Assembly: GCA_013298265.1 (NCBI GenBank)
Contig: JAAFHE010000138.1
Location: 2,371-8,190 of the forward strand
Origin: Lysobacterales bacterium
GTDB taxonomy: Bacteria > Pseudomonadota > Gammaproteobacteria > Xanthomonadales > Rhodanobacteraceae
DNA length: 5,820 nt
Direction: 5' to 3'
The translations under genes and the position numbers were made by a program. Of the stretch, positions 1 to 5,820 are shown in pieces. The number at the start of each line of letters is the position of its first letter. Within the stretch, counting starts at the first letter, position 1. The notes beneath the pieces were generated by a model that was not told the DNA's origin, did no database searches, and was given only the letters and a program-made list of their open reading frames with translations.

Positions 1-250
1 GTGGAGCGACTGGCGCAACGGCGACTGGTGGTGGATCCAGAGCGTCTATGTGCGTCCGGACCATCGCCGCCATGGCGTATTCCGCAGCCTGTACCGGCAC
101 GTGGAGGCGGCGGCGCGCGCGGCGCCTCGCGTGGTCGGCCTGCGCCTGTTCGTAGAGTGGGAGAACGAACGCGCCCAGCGTACCTATGCGGCGCTGGGCA
201 TGCAGCAGGAGCATTACCACATGTACCGGACGGGATTTGTCCCGTTCTGA
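1..250 (+). CDS. GNAT family N-acetyltransferase, C-terminal part (start outside window)
   Basis: Only the last 82 residues are visible, read in the frame beginning at base 2 and ending at the TGA of 248-250. The fragment has the core of a GNAT fold. The strand IQSVYVRP is followed by DHRRHGVFRSLYRHVE, which fits the acetyl-CoA pyrophosphate-binding motif A (R-x-x-G type loop, then helix). Later RLFVEWENERAQRTYAALGM matches the family pattern in which an Asn-containing strand end leads into a helix carrying A/R-x-x-Y-x-x-x-G-F/M. These enzymes transfer acetyl groups from acetyl-CoA to amines in small molecules, peptides or proteins. The substrate cannot be read from the sequence because the acceptor-binding N-terminal half is missing. 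The gene converges on folE. It is truncated by the window edge, and nothing indicates that it is broken. Confidence 0.85.
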   Translation, partial: WSDWRNGDWWWIQSVYVRPDHRRHGVFRSLYRHVEAAARAAPRVVGLRLFVEWENERAQRTYAALGMQQEHYHMYRTGFVPF

Positions 251-260
251 ACGGTCGGGG

Positions 261-282
261 CGCGCAAGCCCCGGCTTGCGCG
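261..282. terminator. Perfect 9-bp GC-rich hairpin in the convergent gap between the GNAT gene and folE
   Basis: Bases 261-269 (CGCGCAAGC) are perfectly complementary to 274-282 (GCTTGCGCG) around a 4-base loop. The hairpin lies 10 bp after the acetyltransferase stop codon and about 40 bp beyond the folE stop, so it could serve both converging genes. No run of T follows on either strand, so this is not a textbook intrinsic terminator. A second imperfect stem (8 bp with one bulge) covers 312-332 and includes the folE stop codon. Terminator function is inferred from position and structure. Confidence 0.4.
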
Positions 283-322
283 GGGCCCCATGCGTCGGAC
301 GAGGCCGGATTGCGCGCTGCCG

Positions 323-919
323 TCAGCGGCGCGTGTTCATGACGAACTGCAGGAACTCGGCGCGCGTGCGCGCGTCGTCGCGAAACTCCCCGAGCATCTG
401 GCTCGTGACCATCGATACGCCGGTCTTGTGCACGCCGCGGGTCGTCATGCATTGGTGTGCCGCTTCGATGATCACGCCGACACCGCGCGGCTTGAGCACG
501 TCCTCGATGCAGTGCGCGATCTGCGCGGTGAGCTTTTCCTGCACCTGGAAGCGGCGCGCGAAACCCTCGACGACGCGGGCGAGCTTGGAAATGCCGACGA
601 CCTTGCTTGTCGGCAGGTAGCCCACGTGCGCGCGGCCAATGATCGGCGCCATGTGATGTTCGCAGTGGGATTCGAACTCGATGTCGCGCAGCACGATGAG
701 TTCGTCGTAGCCGGCCACTTCCTCGAAGGTACGGCGCAGGTATTCGGCCGGATCTTCCGCGTAGCCGGAGAACCAGTCGCGGTAGGCATCGACGACGCGC
801 CGCGGCGTGTCGAGCAGGCCTTCGCGTGTGGGATCTTCGCCGGCCCAGCGCAGCAATGTGCGGATGGCGGCTTCGGCTTCGGCGCGCTCGACGCCGGGGT
901 TGGAAGAATCGTCTGTCAT
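323..919 (-). CDS. folE: GTP cyclohydrolase I
   Basis: This 198-residue protein catalyses the first step of tetrahydrofolate synthesis, converting GTP to 7,8-dihydroneopterin triphosphate with release of formate. It acts in the cytoplasm as a zinc-dependent homodecamer. The zinc ligands are visible as Cys86 and His89 in SHCEHHMAP and Cys157 in [10 protein letters not shown], at the same mutual spacing as Cys110, His113 and Cys181 of the E. coli enzyme. His88 and His155 correspond to the catalytic histidines next to them. [16 protein letters not shown] (100-115) and [11 protein letters not shown] (163-173) are further family signatures. E. coli FolE is 222 residues, so only the variable N-terminus is shorter. 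The ATG at 917-919 has no strong Shine-Dalgarno; GCGGAT lies just upstream. The gene follows the HD-protein gene on the same strand after 58 bp, and its own -10-like box lies in that gap. Confidence 0.97.
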   Translation of the reverse strand: MTDDSSNPGVERAEAEAAIRTLLRWAGEDPTREGLLDTPRRVVDAYRDWFSGYAEDPAEYLRRTFEEVAGYDELIVLRDIEFESHCEHHMAPIIGRAHVGYLPTSKVVGISKLARVVEGFARRFQVQEKLTAQIAHCIEDVLKPRGVGVIIEAAHQCMTTRGVHKTGVSMVTSQMLGEFRDDARTRAEFLQFVMNTRR

Positions 920-949
920 TAACGGATCCGCGGACGGAGACGGAGGCGC

Positions 950-955
950 ATTGTA
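950..955 (-). promoter_or_regulatory. Possible -10 element of a folE promoter
   Basis: On the - strand these bases read TACAAT, five of six matches to the sigma-70 -10 consensus TATAAT. They sit about 30 bp before the folE ATG, which would give a leader of roughly 24 nt. The surrounding sequence is very GC-rich, so the AT-rich box stands out. No good -35 hexamer is found at 16-18 bp spacing; the best candidates fall in the end of the preceding gene and match poorly. It is a plausible but unproven separate promoter for folE. Confidence 0.35.
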
Positions 956-977
956 GGCCGGATGGGCCGTGCGCGGA

Positions 978-2051
978 TCAGCGCAGGCCGCGGCTCTCGA
1001 TCTCGCGCGTCAGCGTGCGCATGGCGTTGATGACTTCGTCGCCGCTGGCCGGCTTTCCGGCCACCGCGATGCGTGCGCGAAGTGCCATCGTGAGCACCTT
1101 CAGCGGCTGCGCATTCGCCTGCTTGTCACCGGAGAACGCCTGTCGGCCGAGTTCCGAATTGAACCGGTGCAGGTCGAAGAAGAAACGCTCCTGACCGTCG
1201 GTCAGGAAGCCGAACACCGGCAACGCCGAGGCCGCGTCGGTCGTGGCCCGGTGGCAGCGCATCTCGCGTTCCTGGCACAGCCGCATGCCGGTCTCGACGA
1301 AGCGCGGGAACGGTTCGGCCACGTTGGCGGTATCCAGATCCGCGGCGATCAGCGCCAGTTCCCGCGCATGGACCAGGGCGGGATTGTCGCGCCAGCCCGG
1401 GACGTGCTTGTCGAGCTTGATGTCGAGCTTGGAGGCCAGCGCACCGCCGCTCTGCACGAGATCGACGGAGTTGTACTCCCAGTCCTGCGCCGGCGGCCGC
1501 GCATCGAACGTGGAGCCGGCGATGGTCAGCTCCAGACCGATGTAGAAGTCGGCATCGCGCGTGCGCTCGAAACCGACAAGGTCGAGGATGCGGAACCCTT
1601 CCACGATGCTGGCGCGCTCGTTGCTGCCGACGCCGGCACTGTAGATTGCCGGCTCGCGCTGGCGCAGGTCGTGGCAGGCCGCAAACAGGCCGAGCAGCAG
1701 CCAGTCGTCGAGGCTCAGGGCCTGTATGCCGACATGCTGCATCAGTCGCGCGATGCGGCTGTCGAAAATTTCCAGAATGTGGTGTTCGTTGTGGTAGGCG
1801 TGGAAATCCGCGCCCCAGCTGCCGTGGCGCAGGGCGAGCCGCGCATAGGCCAGTTCGACCGCGGCTTCGGCGCGCTCGACGCGCTCGATGCCGCCGTCCG
1901 GAATGATGGGCGCCAGCGCCACGCGCCGCCGCTCCAGGGCCGCGGCCAGCCCGGGTGCCGCTGAGGCCAGCAGAGCCCGCGCCTGGGCCACGTCCGCAAT
2001 GGACCGTTCGGCGGCGTCTTCGGCAAACTCGTGGGGAAACGGCAGTATCAC
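978..2051 (-). CDS. Uncharacterised HD-superfamily metal-dependent phosphohydrolase
   Basis: I do not recognise this as a named gene. The 357-residue product carries the metal-binding pattern of the HD superfamily. YHNEHH (residues 86-91) gives the first histidine, H91 in H-N-x-x-H form. AACHD (124-128) gives the HD doublet H127-D128, and ALIAADLD (233-240) supplies the distal Asp, D238. GSNERAS (143-149) resembles the N-E-x-x-S segment of predicted HD phosphohydrolases of the COG4339 type. The H-N-x-x-H element also recalls cyclic-nucleotide phosphodiesterases. The substrate is therefore likely a phosphate ester or nucleotide but cannot be named. About 85 N-terminal and 115 C-terminal residues lie outside the motif core. 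There is no signal peptide or membrane span. The chosen GTG at 2049-2051 has GGAGGG 11 nt upstream. An in-frame GTG at 2097-2099 would add 16 Trp-rich residues but has no clear ribosome-binding site. The gene lies between radC and folE on the same strand. Confidence 0.8.
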   Translation of the reverse strand: MILPFPHEFAEDAAERSIADVAQARALLASAAPGLAAALERRRVALAPIIPDGGIERVERAEAAVELAYARLALRHGSWGADFHAYHNEHHILEIFDSRIARLMQHVGIQALSLDDWLLLGLFAACHDLRQREPAIYSAGVGSNERASIVEGFRILDLVGFERTRDADFYIGLELTIAGSTFDARPPAQDWEYNSVDLVQSGGALASKLDIKLDKHVPGWRDNPALVHARELALIAADLDTANVAEPFPRFVETGMRLCQEREMRCHRATTDAASALPVFGFLTDGQERFFFDLHRFNSELGRQAFSGDKQANAQPLKVLTMALRARIAVAGKPASGDEVINAMRTLTREIESRGLR

Positions 2052-2062
2052 GTGCGGCCAGG

Positions 2063-2068
2063 CCCTCC
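2063..2068 (-). promoter_or_regulatory. Ribosome-binding site that favours the internal GTG start of the HD-protein gene
   Basis: The - strand reads GGAGGG here, 11 nt before the GTG at 2049-2051. The spacing is longer than ideal, but it is the only strong Shine-Dalgarno-like sequence near either candidate start. It supports the 357-residue form over the 373-residue form beginning at 2099. Confidence 0.45.
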
Positions 2069-2081
2069 ACCAGGCGACCGC

Positions 2082-2087
2082 AGTATA
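2082..2087 (-). promoter_or_regulatory. Weak candidate -10 element upstream of the HD-protein gene
   Basis: The - strand reads TATACT, five of six matches to TATAAT, about 30 bp before the preferred GTG start. The upstream hexamer at normal spacing (around 2105-2110, CTGGCG) is a poor -35. If real, transcription would start downstream of the alternative GTG at 2099, again favouring the shorter protein. The rest of the 117-bp gap between this gene and radC (2052-2168) shows no terminator or other clear element. Confidence 0.25.
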
Positions 2088-2168
2088 TGTCAGCGCCACG
2101 GCAGCGCCAGCCGTCGGTGATGCGGACGCACGCGCTGCACCTGCGCCGCGCCGCTTGCGCCAGCGAGC

Positions 2169-2840
2169 TCAGATCCAGCCGCGTTGCGCCAGCGAAACCG
2201 GCGTTCCTGTGCCGACCACGAAATGATCCAGTATCCGCACACCGACGAGATTGAGCGCTTCGCGCAGTTCGCCGGTGATGGCGCGGTCCGATTCGCTGGG
2301 CTCGGCGACGCCCGACGGATGGTTGTGGGCCAGTATCACGGCAGCGGCGTTGTGGCGCAGACAGGCACGCACGACCTCGCGCGGATGAACCGCGGTGCCG
2401 TCGATGGTGCCGCGGAACATTTCCTCGAAGGCAATGACACGGTGGCGGTTGTCGAGGAACACCACGGCGAAAACTTCGTAGGGATAGCCAGACATGCGCG
2501 AGCGCAGAAACTCGGCCGAATCCAGCGGCGTGCGCAAGGTGTCATTGCGCTTGAGCTCCGCGGCGCCGCAGCGTCGCGCGACTTCCAGCACCGCTTGCAG
2601 ACGGCACGACTTGGCCGCGCCCAGGCCGCGCACGCGCGGCAGTGGCTCCGCGCGCACCAACAGTGCGCGCAGGCCTCCGCCCTGCTTGAGTAGCTGGCGG
2701 CCGAGGTCGACGGCGGTCTGGCCACGACTGCCGCTGCCGAGGAAGATCGCCAGTAGCTCCGCATCGGAGAGCGTGGCGGCGCCCTGCGCGAGCAATTTCT
2801 CGCGCGGCCGTTCCTCAATGGGCCATTGGCTGATATTCAC
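2169..2840 (-). CDS. radC: RadC family protein with JAB/MPN metalloprotease-like domain
   Basis: The 223-residue protein matches the usual length of the UPF0758/RadC family (E. coli RadC about 222). It begins with the family signature [12 protein letters not shown] (6-17) and [14 protein letters not shown] (24-37). A helix-hairpin-helix-like segment follows around [16 protein letters not shown] (67-82). The C-terminal half is a JAB domain. Its JAMM zinc site is complete: H172-x-H174 in AHNHPSG, then S182 and D185, with an upstream acidic pair E139-E140 in FEEMFRG. The biochemical role is unsettled; the name comes from an E. coli mutation later traced to recG, so a direct DNA-repair function should not be assumed. 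The start is a GTG at 2838-2840 with AGGAG five bases upstream. It is divergent from coaBC, an arrangement also found in E. coli and many gammaproteobacteria. Confidence 0.95.
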   Translation of the reverse strand: MNISQWPIEERPREKLLAQGAATLSDAELLAIFLGSGSRGQTAVDLGRQLLKQGGGLRALLVRAEPLPRVRGLGAAKSCRLQAVLEVARRCGAAELKRNDTLRTPLDSAEFLRSRMSGYPYEVFAVVFLDNRHRVIAFEEMFRGTIDGTAVHPREVVRACLRHNAAAVILAHNHPSGVAEPSESDRAITGELREALNLVGVRILDHFVVGTGTPVSLAQRGWI

Positions 2841-2845
2841 TGGCG

Positions 2846-2850
2846 CTCCT
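2846..2850 (-). promoter_or_regulatory. Ribosome-binding site fixing the GTG start of radC
   Basis: The - strand reads AGGAG five bases before the GTG at 2838-2840. This spacing is close to ideal and supports the non-ATG start, which also places the conserved N-terminal [13 protein letters not shown] segment at its usual position. Confidence 0.7.
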
Positions 2851-2879
2851 GCCGGGGGAATCCTGTCTGCAGTCTAGTC

Positions 2880-2947
2880 AACCGGTGACGTGGTTCGCGC
2901 GCGCCGGGAGCGGGCTTTCCCGTAAGCTATCCGCGCATAAACCGGTG
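2880..2947. repeat. Exact 8-bp direct repeat AACCGGTG, two copies 60 bp apart in the radC/coaBC control region
   Basis: AACCGGTG occurs at 2880-2887 and again at 2940-2947. Each copy contains the palindrome ACCGGT. The start-to-start distance is exactly 60 bp, close to a whole number of helical turns (about 5.7). Both lie in the 118-bp gap between the divergent starts of radC and coaBC. Such paired sites can be operators, but with an 8-bp match in GC-rich DNA chance is not excluded. Confidence 0.35.
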
Positions 2948-2957
2948 GGAAATTTCC
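2948..2957. promoter_or_regulatory. Perfect 10-bp palindrome GGAAATTTCC directly before the coaBC start
   Basis: The palindrome ends one base before the coaBC ATG and lies where the ribosome-binding site should be. No strong Shine-Dalgarno is present; GGTGG at 2944-2948 is the nearest candidate. The run GGGAAA (2947-2952) is also complementary to TTTCCC at 2916-2921, so the leader RNA could fold over the start. An operator or a translation-limiting structure are both possible. The wider intergenic region has only weak -10 candidates for coaBC, such as CATAAA at 2936-2941, and a TTGACT -35-like box for radC without a matching -10. Confidence 0.35.
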
Positions 2958-2958
2958 G

Positions 2959-4191
2959 ATGGTGTCGACAGGGTTGGCCGGCAGGCGGGTGCTGCTGGGT
3001 GTGACGGGAGGGATTGCCGCCTACAAGCCGGCCGAGCTGGTGCGCCGGCTTGGCGAGGCCGGAGCGGAGGTGCGTGTGGTCATGACGGAGAACGCGGCAC
3101 GTTTTGTCACTCCGCTGACTTTCCAGGCGCTGTCGGGCCATCCGGTGCGCCTGAGTCTCTGGGACGAAGGCGCCGAAGCAGCGATGGGCCATATCGAGCT
3201 TGCGCGCTGGGCCCAGGACATTCTGGTGGCGCCGGCCAGCGCCGATTTCCTCGCCCGGATCGCGCATGGTCTGGCTGACGATCTGTTGACGACGCTGTGC
3301 CTGGCCAGCGCGGCGCCGGTGTACGTGGCACCCGCCATGAATCAGCAGATGTGGGCCAATCCGGCGACTCAGGCCAATCTCGCGCTGCTGCGCACGCGCG
3401 GTGTCGGGATCTTCGGGCCGGCCGCGGGAGCGCAGGCTTGCGGCGATGTTGGCAGCGGGCGTCTGCTCGAACCTGACGAGCTGGTCGCGGCGCTGGCCGC
3501 ATCCGGTCAGCCGGGCCTGCTGAGCGGGCGCCGCGTGGTGATCAGCGCCGGCCCGACCTACGAAGATATCGATCCGGTCCGCTTTCTCGGCAACCGCAGT
3601 TCCGGCCGCATGGGATTTGCGGTCGCCGCAGCGGCGGCGGAAGCCGGCGCCCAGGTCATCCTGGTGGCGGGTCCGGTTCATCTGCCGACGCCGGCCGGCG
3701 TGCAGCGCGTCGACGTGCGCAGCGCACGTCAGATGCACGCGGCGGTGCTGGCCGAGGCGACGGCCGCCGACGTTTATGTCGCCGCCGCCGCAGTCGGTGA
3801 TTTCCGACCGCTGGAAGTGGCCGCGCACAAGATCAAGAAGCGCGGCGACGGCGGCATGACGCTGGAACTGACTCAGAATCCGGACATCCTCGCCGATGTG
3901 GCCGCGCTGCCGCAGCGGCCATTGCTGGTCGGGTTCGCTGCGGAAACCGAGAACGTCGAGGCGTATGCGCGGGCGAAGCTCGAACGCAAGCGTCTGGACC
4001 TGATCGCGGCGAACCAGGTCGGTGGCGGCCTGGGTTTCGAAACCGAGGACAATTGTCTGACCCTGATCAGCGCGGACGACATCACGTGCCTGCCGACCGC
4101 GTCCAAGCGCGAGCTGGCGCGCCAGCTGATCGAGATCGTGGCGCAGCGGCTTGAGCAGCGCAGTGCGCACAACAGAGACGTCGCCGCATGA
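2959..4191 (+). CDS. coaBC: Bifunctional phosphopantothenoylcysteine decarboxylase / phosphopantothenate-cysteine ligase
   Basis: This 410-residue cytoplasmic enzyme (also called Dfp) carries out two consecutive steps of coenzyme A synthesis. CoaB joins 4'-phosphopantothenate to cysteine using CTP, and the FMN-dependent CoaC decarboxylates the product to 4'-phosphopantetheine. The N-terminal CoaC domain (about 1-185) has the flavin-binding start [13 protein letters not shown] (11-23), the active-site His78 in MGHIEL, Asn128 in PAMNQQMW and Cys161 in QACGDVG. The C-terminal CoaB domain (about 188-400) has [15 protein letters not shown] (195-209), Asn212 in NRSSGRMGF and Lys291 in HKIKK. These positions align with His75, Asn125, Cys158, Asn210 and Lys289 of the E. 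coli protein at nearly constant offset. The length is normal and both domains look active. The ATG start adds only three residues relative to E. coli. The last four bases overlap the dut start (ATGA). Confidence 0.97.
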   Translation: MVSTGLAGRRVLLGVTGGIAAYKPAELVRRLGEAGAEVRVVMTENAARFVTPLTFQALSGHPVRLSLWDEGAEAAMGHIELARWAQDILVAPASADFLARIAHGLADDLLTTLCLASAAPVYVAPAMNQQMWANPATQANLALLRTRGVGIFGPAAGAQACGDVGSGRLLEPDELVAALAASGQPGLLSGRRVVISAGPTYEDIDPVRFLGNRSSGRMGFAVAAAAAEAGAQVILVAGPVHLPTPAGVQRVDVRSARQMHAAVLAEATAADVYVAAAAVGDFRPLEVAAHKIKKRGDGGMTLELTQNPDILADVAALPQRPLLVGFAAETENVEAYARAKLERKRLDLIAANQVGGGLGFETEDNCLTLISADDITCLPTASKRELARQLIEIVAQRLEQRSAHNRDVAA

Positions 4192-4643
4192 TCGACGTCG
4201 AGTTCAAGATTCTCGACCCGCGCGTCGGCACGGCCATTCCGCTGCCAGCCTATGCCACCAGCGGATCGGCCGGCCTGGATCTGCGTGCGGCACTGGATCA
4301 GCCGCTGGTCCTGCAGCCAGGCCAGTCGGAGCTTATATCGACAGGTTTTGCGATCCATCTGAAGGATCGCGGTTATTGTGCCGTCATCCTGCCGCGTTCC
4401 GGTCTGGGCCATAAGCACGGCATCGTATTGGGCAATCTGGTCGGGTTGATCGACTCGGACTACCAAGGGCCGCTTATGGTGTCGTGCTGGAACCGTTCCG
4501 GGCAGGCCTTTACCATCGTGCCGGGAGATCGTATTGCCCAGCTCGTATTCTTGCCGGTGGCACACGCCGCTTTCCGGCTTGTGGACGATTTCCAGCCGAC
4601 CGGGCGTGGCGACGGCGGTTTCGGTTCTTCGGGCGTGACCTGA
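4188..4643 (+). CDS. dut: Deoxyuridine 5'-triphosphate nucleotidohydrolase (dUTPase)
   Basis: The 151-residue protein hydrolyses dUTP to dUMP and pyrophosphate, keeping uracil out of DNA and feeding thymidylate synthesis. It belongs to the homotrimeric dUTPase family and has the same length as the E. coli enzyme. All five motifs are present in order: [13 protein letters not shown] (22-34), [11 protein letters not shown] (69-79), [17 protein letters not shown] (86-102), [13 protein letters not shown] (112-124) and [10 protein letters not shown] (140-149). Asp89 in motif 3 corresponds to the catalytic Asp90 of E. coli. Phe145 in motif 5 is the residue that stacks on the uracil in the closed site. 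The ATG overlaps the coaBC stop codon and has no strong ribosome-binding site of its own, so translational coupling to coaBC is likely. algC follows after 21 bp. Confidence 0.97.
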   Translation: MIDVEFKILDPRVGTAIPLPAYATSGSAGLDLRAALDQPLVLQPGQSELISTGFAIHLKDRGYCAVILPRSGLGHKHGIVLGNLVGLIDSDYQGPLMVSCWNRSGQAFTIVPGDRIAQLVFLPVAHAAFRLVDDFQPTGRGDGGFGSSGVT

Positions 4644-4650
4644 CCGGCGC

Positions 4651-4656
4651 GGGGAG
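4651..4656 (+). promoter_or_regulatory. Ribosome-binding site of the algC-type gene
   Basis: GGGGAG lies eight bases before the ATG at 4665-4667. It is the strongest Shine-Dalgarno in the coaBC-dut-algC block and shows that the long reading frame with its N-terminal membrane extension is the translated form, not a short mutase starting internally. Confidence 0.65.
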
Positions 4657-4664
4657 TTCATCGG

Positions 4665-5820
4665 ATGAAGAAAAAGCTGGGCGATGCCGCAAAGATGGCG
4701 GCGGTTGCGTCGGGCGACGCGCCGCCGAAGCGGCGTCTCGCGCTGCCGGCGCTGGACTGGCGGCGCCTGCTGCCGGCCGCGTTGTCGACGGTGTTTGCGG
4801 CGGCGGCGCTGTTTTTCGCCTGGCAGGCCACTCAGGTCTGGCGCGAACAGGCTGCACTCGCGAACCTTGCCAGCCAACGCCAGTCCCGGGTGCAGGCGGT
4901 GAGCGAAGCCATAGACGGGTGGCGTGCGCAAATCGCCGCGGCGCTGCAGTTGCCGGCGGTGCAGCAGTCGCTGCTGGATGGCGATCCCGCGCAGCGCGAG
5001 ACGGCCGTGGCAGCATTGCGCGCCGCGATGCCGGAGGTGGCCGAGGCGTATTTCTTCAGTCCCGAACTCGGCGAAGTACTCGGTTCGGACCTGCGCACGT
5101 TCGGTTATGCCAAGGCGGCCCAGCTGGTCCAGGCGCAAAGCGGCTCGGCGCCGGCGCAGTCTGTCGTCATCGGCAAGAGCGGTCGCATGATCACGTTTGC
5201 CGAAACCGTGCGCGCCAACGAGAAAGCCATCGCAGTGGCTTGGGTGGCGGTGCCGATGCAGCCCGTATTCGATGTGTTCTCGCAGGCATCCCTTAGCGAC
5301 GGCCGTCTGGAGCTGCGCCAAGGTAGCGGCAATACGACTGACCTGGTGCTGCTTGGTGTCGGTAGCGGAATCGTCGGCTCGGTTCCGGACCTGGGCGTGG
5401 CTGTGGCTGGGTCGGCGTTCCGCATCGCGGAACTGCCGCCGGATCTTTTCATCGTCGTTTCCGACAACCCCTGGTTGCCGCTGGTGCTCGCCGTGCTCTG
5501 TGGCCTGGCGGCGTTCATCGCGATCTGGCTGCGTAAAGTCGGTTGGCATGACGGCATGGCGGTATTGCGCGGCAAGCTCGTCAAGAGCACGGAAGTGGAA
5601 TCCAACGCGACGATGGCCGAGGTGCTGCAAAGCGAACCGCGCGCCTCGCGCACACCGAAAACCGTGCCGGGCGCCCGCACCGTTGCCACGGCCGCGGCGC
5701 CCGTGTCCAAGCTCGCGATCGATCGCAGCATCTTCCGTGCGTATGACATCCGCGGCGTGATCGGCAAGACGCTCGATCGCGACATTGCGCGCCAGCTCGG
5801 ACGCGCGATCGGCAGCGAAG
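4665..5820 (+). CDS. algC: AlgC-type phosphomannomutase/phosphoglucomutase with membrane-anchored N-terminal domain (3' end outside window)
   Basis: The frame is open from the ATG to the window edge, giving 385 residues. Residues 1-35 are basic (MKKK, PKRR, DWRR). A first membrane segment spans about 36-55 (LPAALSTVFAAAALFFAWQA). A domain of about 210 residues follows (60-268), then a second membrane segment (about 270-289, WLPLVLAVLCGLAAFIAIWL). Lys/Arg-rich sequence and an Ala/Pro/Thr linker (about 322-349) lead to the mutase. The mutase start IDRSIFRAYDIRGVIGKTL (352-370) and RQLGRAIGSE closely match the beginning of Pseudomonas AlgC. The catalytic phosphoserine lies beyond the edge. AlgC enzymes interconvert mannose or glucose 6- and 1-phosphates for alginate, lipopolysaccharide and other polysaccharides. 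The charge pattern puts the mutase in the cytoplasm and the 60-268 domain outside the inner membrane. That domain, with long helices followed by strands such as EAYFFSPELGEVLGSD, looks Cache-like, but this is inference. It probably shares an operon with dut. Confidence 0.9.
   Translation, partial: MKKKLGDAAKMAAVASGDAPPKRRLALPALDWRRLLPAALSTVFAAAALFFAWQATQVWREQAALANLASQRQSRVQAVSEAIDGWRAQIAAALQLPAVQQSLLDGDPAQRETAVAALRAAMPEVAEAYFFSPELGEVLGSDLRTFGYAKAAQLVQAQSGSAPAQSVVIGKSGRMITFAETVRANEKAIAVAWVAVPMQPVFDVFSQASLSDGRLELRQGSGNTTDLVLLGVGSGIVGSVPDLGVAVAGSAFRIAELPPDLFIVVSDNPWLPLVLAVLCGLAAFIAIWLRKVGWHDGMAVLRGKLVKSTEVESNATMAEVLQSEPRASRTPKTVPGARTVATAAAPVSKLAIDRSIFRAYDIRGVIGKTLDRDIARQLGRAIGSE

Noticed and set aside
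290..922. 210-residue open frame on the + strand opposite folE
   Set aside because: folE is certain from its zinc ligands and family signatures; this frame is its complement.
923..934. Short palindromes CGGATCCG and TCCGCGGA before folE
   Set aside because: Eight-base palindromes are frequent by chance in GC-rich DNA and there is no second copy or suitable geometry.
969..1964. 331-residue open frame on the + strand opposite the HD-protein gene
   Set aside because: The - strand frame carries coherent HD motifs, whereas this frame shows no domain and has the composition of an antisense shadow.
2184..2693. 169-residue + strand frame opposite radC
   Set aside because: It mirrors radC, whose JAMM motif and length are intact on the - strand.
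2875..2880. TTGACT -35-like hexamer (- strand) upstream of radC
   Set aside because: Five of six consensus matches, but no -10-like hexamer at 15-18 bp spacing; the sequence there is C-rich. It is not listed as a promoter.
2878..4170. 430-residue open frame on the - strand opposite coaBC
   Set aside because: It exactly shadows coaBC, has Arg/His/Gln-rich composition and no family motif.
4484..5296. 270-residue + strand frame overlapping dut and algC
   Set aside because: It is a shifted frame through two identified genes, very rich in Gly, Arg and Ala, with no recognisable motif.
3873..5630. 585-residue open frame on the - strand, antisense to the coaBC end, dut and the algC 5' part
   Set aside because: The three + strand genes here are firmly identified by motifs. 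The antisense translation is Arg/His/Gln-rich without any recognisable domain, typical of stop-poor antisense frames in GC-rich DNA.
1..5820. Search for tRNA or rRNA genes, CRISPR arrays, insertion sequences, integrase or toxin-antitoxin genes
   Set aside because: Nothing matching was seen; almost all DNA is accounted for by six coding regions of uniform GC-rich character.

Overview
The window is a GC-rich (about two thirds G+C by eye), densely coded chromosomal segment with conserved housekeeping genes and no sign of mobile elements, CRISPR arrays, tRNA or rRNA. The block radC <-> coaBC-dut-(algC) suggests a gammaproteobacterium. Divergent radC/coaBC followed by dut is widespread in that class, and an algC-type phosphomannomutase directly after dut is the arrangement I associate with Pseudomonas and related GC-rich lineages rather than enterics, which have slmA there. 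Genus cannot be settled from this sequence.

Left part (1-2840): the C-terminal end of a GNAT-type acetyltransferase runs in from the left edge on the + strand. A hairpin-rich convergent gap follows. Then three genes lie on the - strand, transcribed in the order radC, an uncharacterised HD-superfamily phosphohydrolase, folE (GTP cyclohydrolase I). They are spaced by 117 nt (58-base gap before folE), so they need not form one tight operon; folE has its own good -10-like element.

Middle (2841-2958): a 118-bp divergent control region between radC and coaBC. It holds an exact 8-bp repeat 60 bp apart and a perfect 10-bp palindrome just before the coaBC start.

Right part (2959-5820): coaBC, dut and the 5' two fifths or so of an algC-type phosphomannomutase/phosphoglucomutase on the + strand. 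coaBC and dut overlap by ATGA and algC starts 21 nt after dut with a strong ribosome-binding site, so they look like one operon. CoaBC makes 4'-phosphopantetheine for CoA, Dut removes dUTP and supplies dUMP for thymidylate, and AlgC makes hexose-1-phosphates for surface polysaccharides. The AlgC product carries a long N-terminal extension with two membrane segments and an extracytoplasmic domain ahead of the mutase. This and the uncharacterised HD protein are the least ordinary items. I found no convincing new multi-gene system.
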